Counted from the first letter of the stretch, positions 25,901 through 34,455 are shown. The stretch is DNA of 37,346 nt from Bacteroidaceae bacterium (GCA_017379075.1 JAFNXL010000030.1:1-37346); one strand, 5' to 3'. Numbers and translations are program-made. The notes: generated by a model from the sequence alone, not told the origin.

Positions 25901-25990
25901 CATATAACCAATACATCCGAAAAGCAGGATGATAAGGGTCATTACGGTGGCCAACACCGGACGGCGTATGGATAACTCTGATATATTCAT
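22964..25990 (-). CDS. RND multidrug efflux pump, HAE1/AcrB-like
   Basis: A 1008-residue inner-membrane proton-driven pump with the RND plan: first helix (residues 10-30), large periplasmic loop, helices 2-6, helix 7, second large loop and helices 8-12. The start ISELSIRRPVLATVM is typical. The proton relay is intact: Asp400-Asp401 in VGLVVDDAIV, and the helix-10 Lys in GLVAKNGILIVEFANQ. FMEGTTGRLFREF and the RLRPILMTSLSTVLGLLPL block are also family marks. It begins 6 bases after the adaptor gene and overlaps tolC. Substrates cannot be inferred; antibiotics, bile salts or detergents are common for relatives. Confidence 0.95.
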   Translation of the reverse strand: MNISELSIRRPVLATVMTLIILLFGCIGYMTLGVREYPSVDNPIISVSCSYPGANADVIENQITEPLEQNINGIPGIRSLTSVSQQGNSRITVEFELSVDLETAANDVRDKVSRAQRWLPRDCDPPTVSKADADAQPILMVALQSDKRSLLELSEIADLTVKEQLQTIQDVSSVSIWGEKRYCMRLWLDPVKMSGYSVTPMDVKSALDRENVELPSGSIEGNTTELTIRTMGQMHTTEEFNNLVIKEQDGRIVRFSDIGRAELSPRDIKSYMKMNGVPMVGVVVIPQPGANHIDIADAVHERMKMMEKDLPEDVHYDYGFDNTKFIRASIAEVESTVYEAFVLVIIIIFLFLRDWRVTLIPCVVIPVSLIGAFFVMYLCDFSINVLSMLAVVLSVGLVVDDAIVMTENIYIRIERGMRPFEAGIEGAKEIFFAVISTTITLLAVFLPIVFMEGTTGRLFREFSFVVAGSVVISSFAALTFTPMLATKLLVRREEKNWFYRKTEPFFEGMNQIYARGLSFFLKHRIIAILIMVVALAATVQMWSEIPAEMAPLEDRSKITIRTMGPEGVTYEYMRDYTEDINRLADSLMPDAEFITARVFEGGGNVQITLKDLKDRDYSQMDMAEKLSKAVREKTDARAFVQQQSTFGGRRGSMPVQYVLQATNIEKLQKVLPEFMSRVYDDPTFQMADVDLKFSKPEVRLSVNREKANMMGVSTRDIAQTLQYGLSGQRMGYLYMNGKQYEIVGEINRQQRNDPTNLKAIYMRSADGSMIQMENLVDLIESIAPPKLYRYNRFVSATISAGLAEGKTIGQGLDAMDAIAKDVLDDTFRTALAGDSKEFRESSSSLIFAFALALLLIYLILAAQFESFKDPFTIMLTVPLAICGALIFMIVGEQTMNIFSQIGIIMLIGLVAKNGILIVEFANQRQKSGEDKMTAIKEASIQRLRPILMTSLSTVLGLLPLMFATGEGCNGRVAMGTAVVGGMIISTLLTMFVVPAIYTYVSTNLSKKQ

Positions 25991-25996
25991 GGTATA

Positions 25997-27076
25997 TTAC
26001 TTCTGCTGAACCGATACTACTACATTCTGTCCGCTACGCAACTGCATCGTGCCACTGGTAATCACTGTGTCACCGGGAACAAGACCGCGCAATACCTGCA
26101 CCATGGCATCTGTACGCAATCCCTTGGCAATCTCTACAGGTTGTGCTTTACCGTTTTTGCATACAAACACCTTGTCTATACCCATTTCCGAAACAATGGC
26201 TTCGCTGGGAACAGCCAGTGTGTTATCAAAACGTTGAGTTACGAGGTTCACGTTTACGTAACGGCCGGGAATCAGTTTCCCGTCGGCATTGGGATAGATG
26301 GCGCGAATGGCAAAGGTTCTTGTTTCGGGGTCAACACGTGAGTCCGAAGCATATACTTTTGCGTTTCGTGTAGTCAAGTCTCCTTCAGCGGTGAAGGTCA
26401 GTTCTGTTCCTTCAGGCAACATACCTGCATATCGTTCCGGCACATTGAATTCCACTTTCAAAGGAGCAGTCTTGGTCAGAGTCGCCACTTCTGTGGTAGT
26501 GGTGGCATAAGCACCCACACTGACTTGGCGTAAACCGATGATTCCGGAGAAAGGTGCGCGCAGTTCTGTCTGCTCTATCTGTGCTTCCACTCCCTCAATC
26601 TCAGCTTCCAGCGCTGCCAGATTGGCTTCCGCTTCCTGAAAAGCCTCCTTACTTACCGCCTCCTTTTCCAACAGCGCCTTAGCGCGGAACAGACGGTCCT
26701 GCATCAGTTTTACCTGTGCCTGTTTCTTCCTTAAGTCAGCCTGTAAAGGAGCATCGTTAATTTTGGCCAAAAGTTCCCCTTTTTCCACATGGGTTCCTTC
26801 TTTAAAGAAAATATCCGTGATTTTACCTGATGATTCGAAAGAAAGGTTCACTTCTTCATCCGGCACAAGACTGCCGCTCACAAATATACCATCTGTCAAA
26901 CCTTGTTGAGACAATACAACCGCTCTAACATTCAATGCTTTACTTTGTCTGTTACCCGCTTCTTTCGGAGCCTCTTTCATTTCTTTGTTCTCATGTGGCA
27001 TCAGATGTTGGTATGCCAGAAAGCCAGAGCCTAATACAATGACTCCGACTATACTCCACTTGGTAATCTTATTCAT
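25997..27076 (-). CDS. RND efflux periplasmic adaptor (HlyD/AcrA family)
   Basis: A 359-residue membrane fusion protein linking pump and outer-membrane channel. An N-terminal uncleaved or weakly cleaved helix (about residues 6-24) has no lipobox cysteine, so it is not an AcrA-type lipoprotein. The lipoyl half-motifs VNLSFESSGKITDIFFKEGTHVEKG and LRAPFSGIIGLRQVSVGAYA flank an alpha hairpin rich in Glu, Ala and Gln (residues about 115-165). The beta-barrel and membrane-proximal regions include VEFNVPERYAGML and LIPGRYVNVNLV. First gene of the pump set, 90 bases downstream of the MFS gene. Confidence 0.93.
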   Translation of the reverse strand: MNKITKWSIVGVIVLGSGFLAYQHLMPHENKEMKEAPKEAGNRQSKALNVRAVVLSQQGLTDGIFVSGSLVPDEEVNLSFESSGKITDIFFKEGTHVEKGELLAKINDAPLQADLRKKQAQVKLMQDRLFRAKALLEKEAVSKEAFQEAEANLAALEAEIEGVEAQIEQTELRAPFSGIIGLRQVSVGAYATTTTEVATLTKTAPLKVEFNVPERYAGMLPEGTELTFTAEGDLTTRNAKVYASDSRVDPETRTFAIRAIYPNADGKLIPGRYVNVNLVTQRFDNTLAVPSEAIVSEMGIDKVFVCKNGKAQPVEIAKGLRTDAMVQVLRGLVPGDTVITSGTMQLRSGQNVVVSVQQK

Positions 27077-27166
27077 AATTTATTCTTCTCTATCGAATAA
27101 TTATTATATCGTTATTGCTGTATAGACAGTTTTTCTCTTTATGGGTTTAATCACATTATTAAATTT

Positions 27167-28477
27167 TTATCTTTCATCGTCAGGGAGATGAACCATAGCC
27201 GTAACGGCAAATGTCACCAGACAAAGAATCATCACCCACCAGAAGAAATCAATATAACCCAGATTGTCCGACATCCAACCCGATACCATTCCGGGCAACA
27301 TCACGCCTCCGAGATATTGGAATGCCGTACAAAGCGAGAAAACCGACGTACTGCGTTCGCCTCTTGCAAAGCCCACCAGATATAGGGTATAGGCAGTAAA
27401 GCCCAAACCATATCCCACCTGCTCCACAAACACGCAAGAACCGATGAGCCAAAGGTTTTCGGGCAAGACATAGCTCAGATAGACATAGACTAAGTCGGGA
27501 AGCGTGATACTCATCACCAATGGCCACAGACAACGGCGCAGACCGAATCTGGAAACCAAGTAGCCCCCCAGAAGACCACCACCCAAAAGTCCAATAACAC
27601 CTAATGTGCCGTAAATGGTGCCATAGTCAAAACTGTCAAGTCCCAAACCACCGTCAACGCGCGGGCGTTTCAGGAATAAAGGCACAATTTTGGTCAGCAA
27701 TCCTTCGGGAAGGCGGAACAGCAGGATAAAACATAATGCAGTGATTATATGAGGCTTGCGAAAGAAAACCACCCAAGTCCTGGCAAATTCCTGCAGATGA
27801 TATCCTATGGATTTACTTCCCTCGGTGTGTTCTTCTTTGATCTCTTCCACTTGTGGCAACACCCTTGTGTGATATGCCGCAAGCAGAATCATCAGTCCGG
27901 CAATTGCCATAAAAGTGATACTCCACGATAAAGGGACGTTCATCTCATTGCCCAAAAGACCGCGTTGTAAAGCACCAGCCAACACTATAAGTCCTCCTTG
28001 CCCCAGTATCATACCTATTCTATAGAAGGTATTTCGCACACCCACATACAATTCCTGATCCTGTTTGCTCAAACCTAAAATATAGAAACCGTCTGCAGAA
28101 ATGTCATGTGTAGCACTGCTAAACGCCACCAGCATGAACAATGCCAGACTGGCCTGCAACCAGAATGCAGTAGGAAGGCAAAGGGCAACACTCGCCAATG
28201 CGGCTCCAATAACCAGCTGCATACTAAGAATCCACCAGCGTTTTGTTCGCATCATATCCACCAACGGACTCCAAAGAGGCTTTATCACCCATGGAAGCCC
28301 CAACCAACTGGTATAGAGTGCAATTTGCGTATCTGTTAATCCCATTTCCTGGTACAGCACAACCGACATCAGCATCACTGCCGCATAAGGAAGCGCTTCT
28401 CCCATATAAAGCGTTGGTACCCATGCAAACGCCTTTGCCGATGTTTTCTTTCCTTTTCCCGTCATATCTGTTTTCAT
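27167..28477 (-). CDS. AmpG-like MFS transporter
   Basis: A 12-helix major facilitator of 436 residues (432 if the second ATG is used). The block WVPTLYMGEALPYAAVM with YTSWLGLPWVIKPLWSPLVD is characteristic of the AmpG subgroup, which in enterobacteria imports anhydro-muropeptides for cell wall recycling. A polar stretch between the two halves (around VEEIKEEHTEGSKS) is the central loop. There is no nearby ampC or amidase gene to support muropeptide import, so the substrate is uncertain. It follows the DUF5103 gene by 27 bases. Confidence 0.82.
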   Translation of the reverse strand: MKTDMTGKGKKTSAKAFAWVPTLYMGEALPYAAVMLMSVVLYQEMGLTDTQIALYTSWLGLPWVIKPLWSPLVDMMRTKRWWILSMQLVIGAALASVALCLPTAFWLQASLALFMLVAFSSATHDISADGFYILGLSKQDQELYVGVRNTFYRIGMILGQGGLIVLAGALQRGLLGNEMNVPLSWSITFMAIAGLMILLAAYHTRVLPQVEEIKEEHTEGSKSIGYHLQEFARTWVVFFRKPHIITALCFILLFRLPEGLLTKIVPLFLKRPRVDGGLGLDSFDYGTIYGTLGVIGLLGGGLLGGYLVSRFGLRRCLWPLVMSITLPDLVYVYLSYVLPENLWLIGSCVFVEQVGYGLGFTAYTLYLVGFARGERSTSVFSLCTAFQYLGGVMLPGMVSGWMSDNLGYIDFFWWVMILCLVTFAVTAMVHLPDDER

Positions 28478-28504
28478 TGTCTGTTCTACCTTATTATATA
28501 TATG

Positions 28505-29752
28505 CTACTTGCTGCCAGTCTTCACGCGCGAATACCCCACCAGTCGGTCTGTCCTTGCACCTTGCGCACGGAAATAGACTAATGTGATGTATTCGTTTTC
28601 CGTCTCGTAGAAATCTCCCATTGTCCGGGAGGTTGCACTGTTTTCCTGAACAAACTGGTAACTGTAGTAACCTTGTTTCAGCATCACCACCGCTTCATAG
28701 CGTTTCTTCATGTCATCATACTCCATACGGCACGACGGGTCGAAAGCGCCGTTGGTCCATTGTCCGCACACATACACATCACCGCCCGGAAGCCTTTCCG
28801 ACTCCAGGATGAAATGCACAAGTATATATTCGGCCGTTGTGGCATCGTCCTCATCATCCTCACTGCGGATTACGGCCACACCATTCTGGTCTTCATCGTA
28901 ACGATAGTTGCGTCCAGGTACTTGCGCAAACAAGGTGGCATGGTAATGAGGCTCAAACCATTCCATTTTGTCCACGCCCATCGCCGCACGGTTCACATCC
29001 AGAATCTCAAACTTGTGAAATTCGTTTCCTGCGGAGAATATCAAGTCCTTACAATGTGTGAAGGCTATTCCTTTGTTGTTTCTGATATTGGCTTTTGGGT
29101 TCACCACCCTATTGTCCCATCGTCTGTTCTGCATCACCACCGTGTGCAACTGCTGGTGCGGGTCCACAACCGGCAGCGTACCATAGTTGAGATTCAGCGA
29201 CACTTGCTGATGCTTCTTGTTAAAGTCTATGTCTGTATCGCTGCTCACTTCTGTCTGTATGCTCACTGCTTTTTCAAACACACAGAAACGCGCTTCCAGT
29301 ATCGGTTCATCCTTACTCCCACCATCTTCGTAAATCAGCACTTTGTAGTTTCCACTCAGCAAAAGGCCCGTTTCCGGATTTGGAAATCTGATTTGGTAAT
29401 GTGTGTATATCTGCGTGGTATTGAAACTCTTTTCATAGTCCTCCACTGGTTGGTCGTTCAGCCCACTCAAATAGTCGCTTTCAAAGATGCCGTCCGAGGG
29501 TGTCCAATCATACTGGCAGTGTTGGACGTGATAGATATAGCGGTGATAGTCATGACTCATCTCATCCCATGAGATCTGCACGTGCTGATGCTTGTCCATG
29601 TCAAGCATAGGGGGAAGCAAGGGATTGCCGTCCACTGCCACTTGCACACTCTGAATCTGATGCGAAAAAGCTTGGTGTGTCTGTGCTGATATAGGCAGCA
29701 CACACATCAAACTGAACAAAAACAAGGAAAAACCAATCAATTGTCTCATCAT
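28505..29752 (-). CDS. DUF5103 / type IX secretion system plug-like protein
   Basis: A secreted beta-rich protein of about 415 residues from the ATG at 29752 (MMRQLIGFSLFLFS, signal ending ISAQ); a frame from 29782 adds ten charged residues before the signal. The N-terminal block HVQISWDEM, then YIYHVQHCQYDWTPS, DYLSGLNDQP, SFNTTQIYTHYQIRFPN and LLSGNYKVLIY is the family signature. A second domain near VYVCGQWTNGAFD looks like a carbohydrate-binding or E-set fold. In Flavobacteria the family includes a plug of the SprA translocon; in Bacteroidales it is often just DUF5103. No other type IX secretion genes are in the window, so the role here is open. Confidence 0.8.
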   Translation of the reverse strand: MMRQLIGFSLFLFSLMCVLPISAQTHQAFSHQIQSVQVAVDGNPLLPPMLDMDKHQHVQISWDEMSHDYHRYIYHVQHCQYDWTPSDGIFESDYLSGLNDQPVEDYEKSFNTTQIYTHYQIRFPNPETGLLLSGNYKVLIYEDGGSKDEPILEARFCVFEKAVSIQTEVSSDTDIDFNKKHQQVSLNLNYGTLPVVDPHQQLHTVVMQNRRWDNRVVNPKANIRNNKGIAFTHCKDLIFSAGNEFHKFEILDVNRAAMGVDKMEWFEPHYHATLFAQVPGRNYRYDEDQNGVAVIRSEDDEDDATTAEYILVHFILESERLPGGDVYVCGQWTNGAFDPSCRMEYDDMKKRYEAVVMLKQGYYSYQFVQENSATSRTMGDFYETENEYITLVYFRAQGARTDRLVGYSRVKTGSK

Positions 29753-29783
29753 ACACTCACCTTTTTTATCGAATGGATTCATC

Positions 29784-29805
29784 CCTGCCTTTCAGAATAG
29801 GCAGG
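29784..29805. other. short hairpin between dehydrogenase and DUF5103 genes
   Basis: CCTGCCT (29784-29790) pairs with AGGCAGG (29799-29805) around an eight-base loop. No T-run follows on either strand, so it is more likely an mRNA stabiliser or attenuator than a terminator. It lies between the dehydrogenase stop at 29816 and the preferred DUF5103 start, within the possible seven-gene operon. Confidence 0.4.
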
Positions 29806-29815
29806 CACCAGTGAA

Positions 29816-30775
29816 TCATGACACTACGTTTTGGGGATTGCCTTTAAGAAACATTTCAATATTATTGGCGCATATCTGCATTAACCTTATCCTTGCTTCC
29901 TTGCTTGCCCATGCGATATGTGGGGTCAGTTGCACACGGGGTGCGGATAGCAAAGGATTGTCTGCCTGTGCCGGTTCCACAGAAAGCACATCGGCTGCGT
30001 AAGCACCCAACTCCCCTTCTTTCAGTGCTTTGGCCACTGCTGCTTCATCAATCAACGGTCCACGGCCAGTGTTTATCAATATGGCATCACGCTTCATTGT
30101 GCGCAGACGTTCCTCGTTTACCAGATGCAAGGTGCCTTCCGTAAGCGGGCAGTGCAGTGAAAGCACATCACTTTGGGTAAAGATTTCGTCCAAGTCTGCT
30201 TTTTGGATACCATTTGGCAAATCTTTCTGGTTTTTACTGGTAAAGGCCACCACATTCATACCGAAGGATATGGCAATCTGCGCTACAGCCATGCCAATGC
30301 GGCCCAGACCAACCACCCCCATCGTTCTGTTCGCCAGTTCCGTCAAGGGACGGTCGCAGAAGCAGAAATCCTGCGAGGTTACCCACTTCCCTTCCTCCTT
30401 GGCCTTTTGCGTATAGTGTGCCACATGGTTGGTCAGGTTCAGCAGATGGGCGAAAACCATTTGCGCCACCGAGGCCGTACTGTATGCCGGAATGTTTGTC
30501 ACACAAATGCCCAATCGTTTGGCGGCTTCCACATCCACCACATTATATCCTGTTGCCAACACACCCACATAACGCAGTGTGGGCGAAAGGTTTTCCAACA
30601 GAGTGGCGTCCAAAACAACCTTGTTGGTCAGTGCAATTTCAGCACCAGCCAGACGTTCCATCACTTCCTCCGGTCGTGTGCGGTCATATACTTCCACTTG
30701 ACCAAGGCGTTCTACTGCCTCCCAACTCAGGTCTCCGGGATTCAAAGTAAATCCGTCCAGTACGACTATACGCAT
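29816..30775 (-). CDS. D-2-hydroxyacid dehydrogenase (glycerate/hydroxypyruvate-type)
   Basis: A 319-residue cytosolic NAD-dependent dehydrogenase. The ATG at 30775 (MRIVVLDGFT) is preferred over 30835, which would lie inside the previous gene. The Rossmann motif GLGRIG is at residues 156-161, and the catalytic triad is Arg238 (INTGRGPL), Glu267 (LSVEPAQ) and His286 (PHIAW). The substrate-binding loop GVLATGYNVVD matches glycerate dehydrogenase-like members common in Bacteroidales. It begins 10 bases after the preceding small gene. The exact substrate (hydroxypyruvate, pyruvate or other 2-oxoacid) is not shown by sequence. Confidence 0.9.
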   Translation of the reverse strand: MRIVVLDGFTLNPGDLSWEAVERLGQVEVYDRTRPEEVMERLAGAEIALTNKVVLDATLLENLSPTLRYVGVLATGYNVVDVEAAKRLGICVTNIPAYSTASVAQMVFAHLLNLTNHVAHYTQKAKEEGKWVTSQDFCFCDRPLTELANRTMGVVGLGRIGMAVAQIAISFGMNVVAFTSKNQKDLPNGIQKADLDEIFTQSDVLSLHCPLTEGTLHLVNEERLRTMKRDAILINTGRGPLIDEAAVAKALKEGELGAYAADVLSVEPAQADNPLLSAPRVQLTPHIAWASKEARIRLMQICANNIEMFLKGNPQNVVS

Positions 30776-30785
30776 ACGCTTGTAA

Positions 30786-31214
30786 TTATTTGTTTGCTTC
30801 TCCGCTGTCCAGTGGTTCAACGACTTTGAATACAAACTGGTTGTTATTCAGCACATTCAGCTTCATACCCTTCATCTTATTATATTTCGCAAGGGCTTTC
30901 TGATATGCCTTGTCCAACTTCTGTTTTTTTACATTAAAGCTGACGGCGCAAGTCATATGAGGCGGCAAACCCTGTTGTTCCAAATGACTGCGCAGCTGTT
31001 CGCTGTACATGGTACGGGCTTCCAGGAAACTGGTCTTTGCGTTTAGTACGGCTTTGTCCACATATTGGATGTCGGTTATATACACTACAGAATCCATCAG
31101 TGAGGTTGCCATGCCATACATATAGACTCCCTTCACGGGTTCTTTGGTCTTGGCGGTAACAATGACCATAGCCATCGCACACATCAGCAGACCAGTCCAC
31201 AATCTTTTGTTCAT
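30786..31214 (-). CDS. small secreted hypothetical protein
   Basis: A 142-residue protein with a likely signal peptide (MNKRLWTGLLMCAMAMVIVTA). The mature part is predicted soluble, rich in Lys and Gln, with a basic middle segment (NVKKQKLDKAYQKALAKYNKMKG). I do not recognise a family. It is the first gene of the run that continues with the dehydrogenase, and a good promoter-like pair lies about 30-60 bases upstream of its ATG. A Cys at position 12 is inside the hydrophobic core and not in a clear lipobox. Confidence 0.75.
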   Translation of the reverse strand: MNKRLWTGLLMCAMAMVIVTAKTKEPVKGVYMYGMATSLMDSVVYITDIQYVDKAVLNAKTSFLEARTMYSEQLRSHLEQQGLPPHMTCAVSFNVKKQKLDKAYQKALAKYNKMKGMKLNVLNNNQFVFKVVEPLDSGEANK

Positions 31215-31245
31215 AATCAGTCAAATCGTTACAAAATTATCAATG

Positions 31246-31277
31246 CAAATTTACGGAGTTTCCCCGATATTCACAAA
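31246..31277 (-). promoter_or_regulatory. promoter of the 31214-21612 gene run
   Basis: On the minus strand TTTG (31277-31274), 20-base spacer, TAAATTTG (31253-31246): exact matches to both Bacteroidetes boxes. Transcription would start near 31240, about 25 bases before the ATG at 31214. A second possible -7 box (TAATTTTG, 31239-31232) lies just downstream without an upstream partner. Confidence 0.65.
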
Positions 31278-31301
31278 TCTTTGTTCAGGTTTGTCGTAAC
31301 G

Positions 31302-31317
31302 GGGGTTTAAAAACCCC
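31302..31317. other. GGGG/CCCC palindrome in the intergenic space
   Basis: GGGGTT (31302-31307) can pair with AACCCC (31312-31317) around a four-base A/T loop. It sits upstream of the minus-strand promoter and downstream of the nhaC stop. There is no T-run. It may be part of a termination region or an operator. A second six-base hairpin GCGTCT/AGACGC occurs at 31394-31409, just past nhaC. Confidence 0.3.
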
Positions 31318-31422
31318 ACTGTTCTTAACTGCCCGGTCTTTGGCTTCGCCTAAACTGCTAACGCTTTTGGCGGAATATATACATCTACAAATGGCGTCTA
31401 TAAAGACGCAGAACGGCAACAA

Positions 31423-32853
31423 TTATCTCTTCGTCCTCACTATCTTATACCCCAAAAACGCCATAAGTACCGTCATCACTGGACTCAGATAGCAGAAGAT
31501 GGCATAAGGAGCATAGGCTAAAGTGGTAACGCCCAACACCGAGCTCTGCGTCATGCCGCAAGTATTCCACGGAATCAGCACACTCGTTACCGTGGCGCTG
31601 TCCTCACAGGTACGGCTTAGCAGACGGCCCTCATATCCGTTGTCCTTGTATACGCTCTGGAAAATGTTGCTTGTCAGGATGATGCTCAGATACTGGTCCG
31701 CACTGACAATGTTCAGGAAGATGCCAGTGAAGGCCGTTCCCGCTACCATGGATGCCGTACCTTTTACCATACGGATTATGGCGTGCATGATGCTGTCCAC
31801 CATACGGGTGGCGGTCATGGCCGCGCCGAAGATTGTGGCACACAGAATCAGCCAGATGGTACCCAACATGCCCGACATGCCGCGAGTGGCCACTAGCTCG
31901 TCAAGTTCCGGTGCCCCGGTCTCAATTCCCGTGCTGCCATACATCAGTATCATGGCGCCTCTGAAGCGTCGGGCAATGCCCTCAAATTCCTCACCGGCAA
32001 TGTGGTCCAGCAACTCGCCTTGCACGCACACCGCCACACCGATACCCATCAACACCGCAGTAAACAACACTGCCATGGCGGGTCTCTTGCGCAGAATCAT
32101 GATGAAGGTCAGCACCGGCACAAGCAGAAGCCAGGGTGAGAGCAGAAAAGTGCTGTCCAGCGCATCCTGCACCATTGCAATCTGTTGCACATCTGCCTGG
32201 GGTTGCATCAGTCCTCTTACTGTGAAAATCAGCAATGTAACCAACATCGTAGGCACGGTGGTGTACATCATATAGCGTATATGGGTAAAGAGCGGAACCC
32301 CCACCGTGCTGCTTGCCAGTACGGTAGTGTCCGAGAGGGGTGAAATCTTGTCACCGAAATAAGCGCCACTGATGACAGCGCCGGCAATCCATCCCTCTTC
32401 GTACCCCAATGCCTGTCCTATACCCATCAGCGCAATGCCGATGGTGGCAATGGTGGTCCATGACGAGCCTGTCATCACACTCACTACGGCACTGATGAGA
32501 CAAGCGCTGGCCAGGAACCATTGCGGGTGCATGATTTCCATTCCATAGTAAATCAGTGTGGGAACCACACCGCTCAACATCCACGAGCCGCCTAACGCGC
32601 CAATTAACAACAGAATGAAAAGTGCCTGGCTCACGCCCGACACCTTCTCTGTTATGGACTTTTCAAAATCGTCCCATGTGATGCGCCGTGTCAGCAGACC
32701 GATGCCCACGCATACCGCAGTGGCCATAATCAGAGCAATCTGACTGGCTCCGCTCAGCGCATCGTCGCCGAACACGCTCACCACACAAGCAATGAGTGCC
32801 ACCAGTAAAACCAGTGGCACACATGCAACCCATAAGGGAGGGTATTCTTTCAT
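31423..32853 (-). CDS. nhaC: NhaC-family Na+/H+ antiporter
   Basis: A polytopic inner-membrane antiporter of 476 residues with about 11-12 helices. The block MTGSSWTTIATIGIALMGIGQALGYEEG followed by GAVISGAYFGDKISPLSDTT is the NhaC signature; its acidic and polar residues are the presumed ion site. A later block CEDSATVTSVLIPWNTCGM is also conserved. It likely exports Na+ (or exchanges organic acids, as in malate-lactate relatives) against protons. It starts 15 bases after the peptide transporter stop and is likely in the same transcript, which could link Na+ and H+ gradients to peptide uptake. Confidence 0.9.
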   Translation of the reverse strand: MKEYPPLWVACVPLVLLVALIACVVSVFGDDALSGASQIALIMATAVCVGIGLLTRRITWDDFEKSITEKVSGVSQALFILLLIGALGGSWMLSGVVPTLIYYGMEIMHPQWFLASACLISAVVSVMTGSSWTTIATIGIALMGIGQALGYEEGWIAGAVISGAYFGDKISPLSDTTVLASSTVGVPLFTHIRYMMYTTVPTMLVTLLIFTVRGLMQPQADVQQIAMVQDALDSTFLLSPWLLLVPVLTFIMILRKRPAMAVLFTAVLMGIGVAVCVQGELLDHIAGEEFEGIARRFRGAMILMYGSTGIETGAPELDELVATRGMSGMLGTIWLILCATIFGAAMTATRMVDSIMHAIIRMVKGTASMVAGTAFTGIFLNIVSADQYLSIILTSNIFQSVYKDNGYEGRLLSRTCEDSATVTSVLIPWNTCGMTQSSVLGVTTLAYAPYAIFCYLSPVMTVLMAFLGYKIVRTKR

Positions 32854-32868
32854 TTTCAGTATTTTATA

Positions 32869-34455
32869 TCAGCTTACCTTGTTCAGTTTCTTGATGATAG
32901 AGAAGATGAACAATGCTGCCAGCAGACAGATTACCATCAGGGTTCCCCATACAATGGTCAGGTCCATACCCCACATGTGGCCGGGGATACTTACCAGCTT
33001 GTTACCGATGGCTGTGGCTACGAACCATCCACCCATCATCATTCCCTTATACTTGTTGGGAGCAACCTTTGTCACGAATGAGATACCAATGGGGCTGAGC
33101 AACAATTCGGCAAAGGTCAGAATCAGATATGCGTTCACCAGCAAAGAGGGTGAGAGGTCGGCTACATGGGTGTGCTTTGCAGCGTCAGCGAGAGGCTGGT
33201 TCACGCTACATACGGTAAGCATCAGGTAAGCGGCGGCAGCCACCAACATTCCCAAACCGATCTTCACGGGAGCCTTGGGCTCCTTGCCCTTCTTGCCAAG
33301 CCATCCGAACAGCGCAATGCTGATGGGAGTCAGCATCACCACGAAGCAGGCGTTAAAGTGCTGATAGATAGGAGCGCTCAGCTGGGTCTCCACACCGGGA
33401 GCGGGAATCATGTTGTAAAGGAAGAAGATGCTGACAATGATCATCACCACAGAAAGCACTCTGGGAAGTCCCTTGGTCTGGAAGATACCGAAAGCACCAT
33501 ATACGATAAAGATGCCGGCCAAGAGGTTGCGCACGTCAAAGAGCATGCTGCCGATACCGGTAGAGGTGGTGGCGGTGTACTCGTCGGCAAACCATGTCAG
33601 GGTCAGACCGTTCTGGTGGAATGCCATCCAGAAGAAGATAACCACGGCAAATACCAGACACAGACATACGATACGTTCCTTGGTGTCGTTCTCCACGGGA
33701 AGAGTGGCCTCTTCCACGTTTGCGGCCTTCTTGGTCTCAACAGCCTTTTTGCCGTTGCCAATCACATGAGCGTAGGTCTTACGGCCCAGGAAGTAGATCA
33801 AAATTGAAGCGATTACGCTGATGCATGCCACTGCAAAGGCAAAGTGGTAAGAGTCTGCCTTAGAGTAGTTTAATGACTGCTGTGCCCAATCCATTATAGA
33901 AATGGCGGCGGTGGGGGCAAACAATGCGCCCACGTTGATGGCCATGTAGAACAATGAGAAACCGCTGTCACGCTTGTCTGCAAATTCGGGAGCGTTGTAC
34001 AAGTCGCCAACCATTACCTGCAGGTTACCCTTGAACAGACCGGTACCCAGTGACACGAACACCAGACCGGCAACCATGGCCACAAGCGCGGTGTTTGAAC
34101 CGCCCAAAGGCACAGACAGGATAAGATAACCCAGGAACATGATCAGGATGCCGATGACAACCATACGGCTGTAACCATACTTGTCGGCAAGGATACCGCC
34201 CAACAAAGGCAGCAGATACACAAAGAAAAGGAAGGTGGAGAAGGTTTCAGAGGCCCAACCAGAGTCAAAACCAAAGTTGTCGCCCAAGAACAATACAAAT
34301 ACGGCAAGCATCGTGTAATAGCCGAATCGTTCACCCGTATTGGCAAGCGCCAATGTCCATAAACCCTTGGGTTGTCCCTTATATGAAAGGATAAGGAAAC
34401 ATGCCCAAATTGCAAACAGCCCAACAATCAGTGGGGTTGATAATACTTCAAACAT
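32869..34455 (-). CDS. POT-family proton-dependent oligopeptide transporter
   Basis: A 528-residue MFS transporter of the POT/PTR2 group, importing di- and tripeptides. Marks are GGILADKYGYSRMVVIG, LGTGLFKGNLQVMVGDLY with the conserved helix-4 Lys, and FYMAINVGALFAP (the PTR2 signature). An extra N-terminal hydrophobic segment (residues 9-24) precedes helix 1. The helix-1 motif ExxER appears as N39-T-G-E42-R43, so the first Glu is Asn. A long hydrophilic linker around KKAVETKKAANVEEATLPVEN joins the halves. First gene of the pair with nhaC. Confidence 0.9.
   Translation of the reverse strand: MFEVLSTPLIVGLFAIWACFLILSYKGQPKGLWTLALANTGERFGYYTMLAVFVLFLGDNFGFDSGWASETFSTFLFFVYLLPLLGGILADKYGYSRMVVIGILIMFLGYLILSVPLGGSNTALVAMVAGLVFVSLGTGLFKGNLQVMVGDLYNAPEFADKRDSGFSLFYMAINVGALFAPTAAISIMDWAQQSLNYSKADSYHFAFAVACISVIASILIYFLGRKTYAHVIGNGKKAVETKKAANVEEATLPVENDTKERIVCLCLVFAVVIFFWMAFHQNGLTLTWFADEYTATTSTGIGSMLFDVRNLLAGIFIVYGAFGIFQTKGLPRVLSVVMIIVSIFFLYNMIPAPGVETQLSAPIYQHFNACFVVMLTPISIALFGWLGKKGKEPKAPVKIGLGMLVAAAAYLMLTVCSVNQPLADAAKHTHVADLSPSLLVNAYLILTFAELLLSPIGISFVTKVAPNKYKGMMMGGWFVATAIGNKLVSIPGHMWGMDLTIVWGTLMVICLLAALFIFSIIKKLNKVS

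Noticed and set aside
28673-29572. 299-residue open frame opposite the DUF5103 gene
   Set aside because: The sense frame carries clear family blocks; the opposite frame is a His-rich shadow.
31394-31409. GCGTCT/AGACGC hairpin as the nhaC terminator
   Set aside because: Well placed just after the stop, but only six pairs and no T-run on the minus strand; mentioned only as a possibility.
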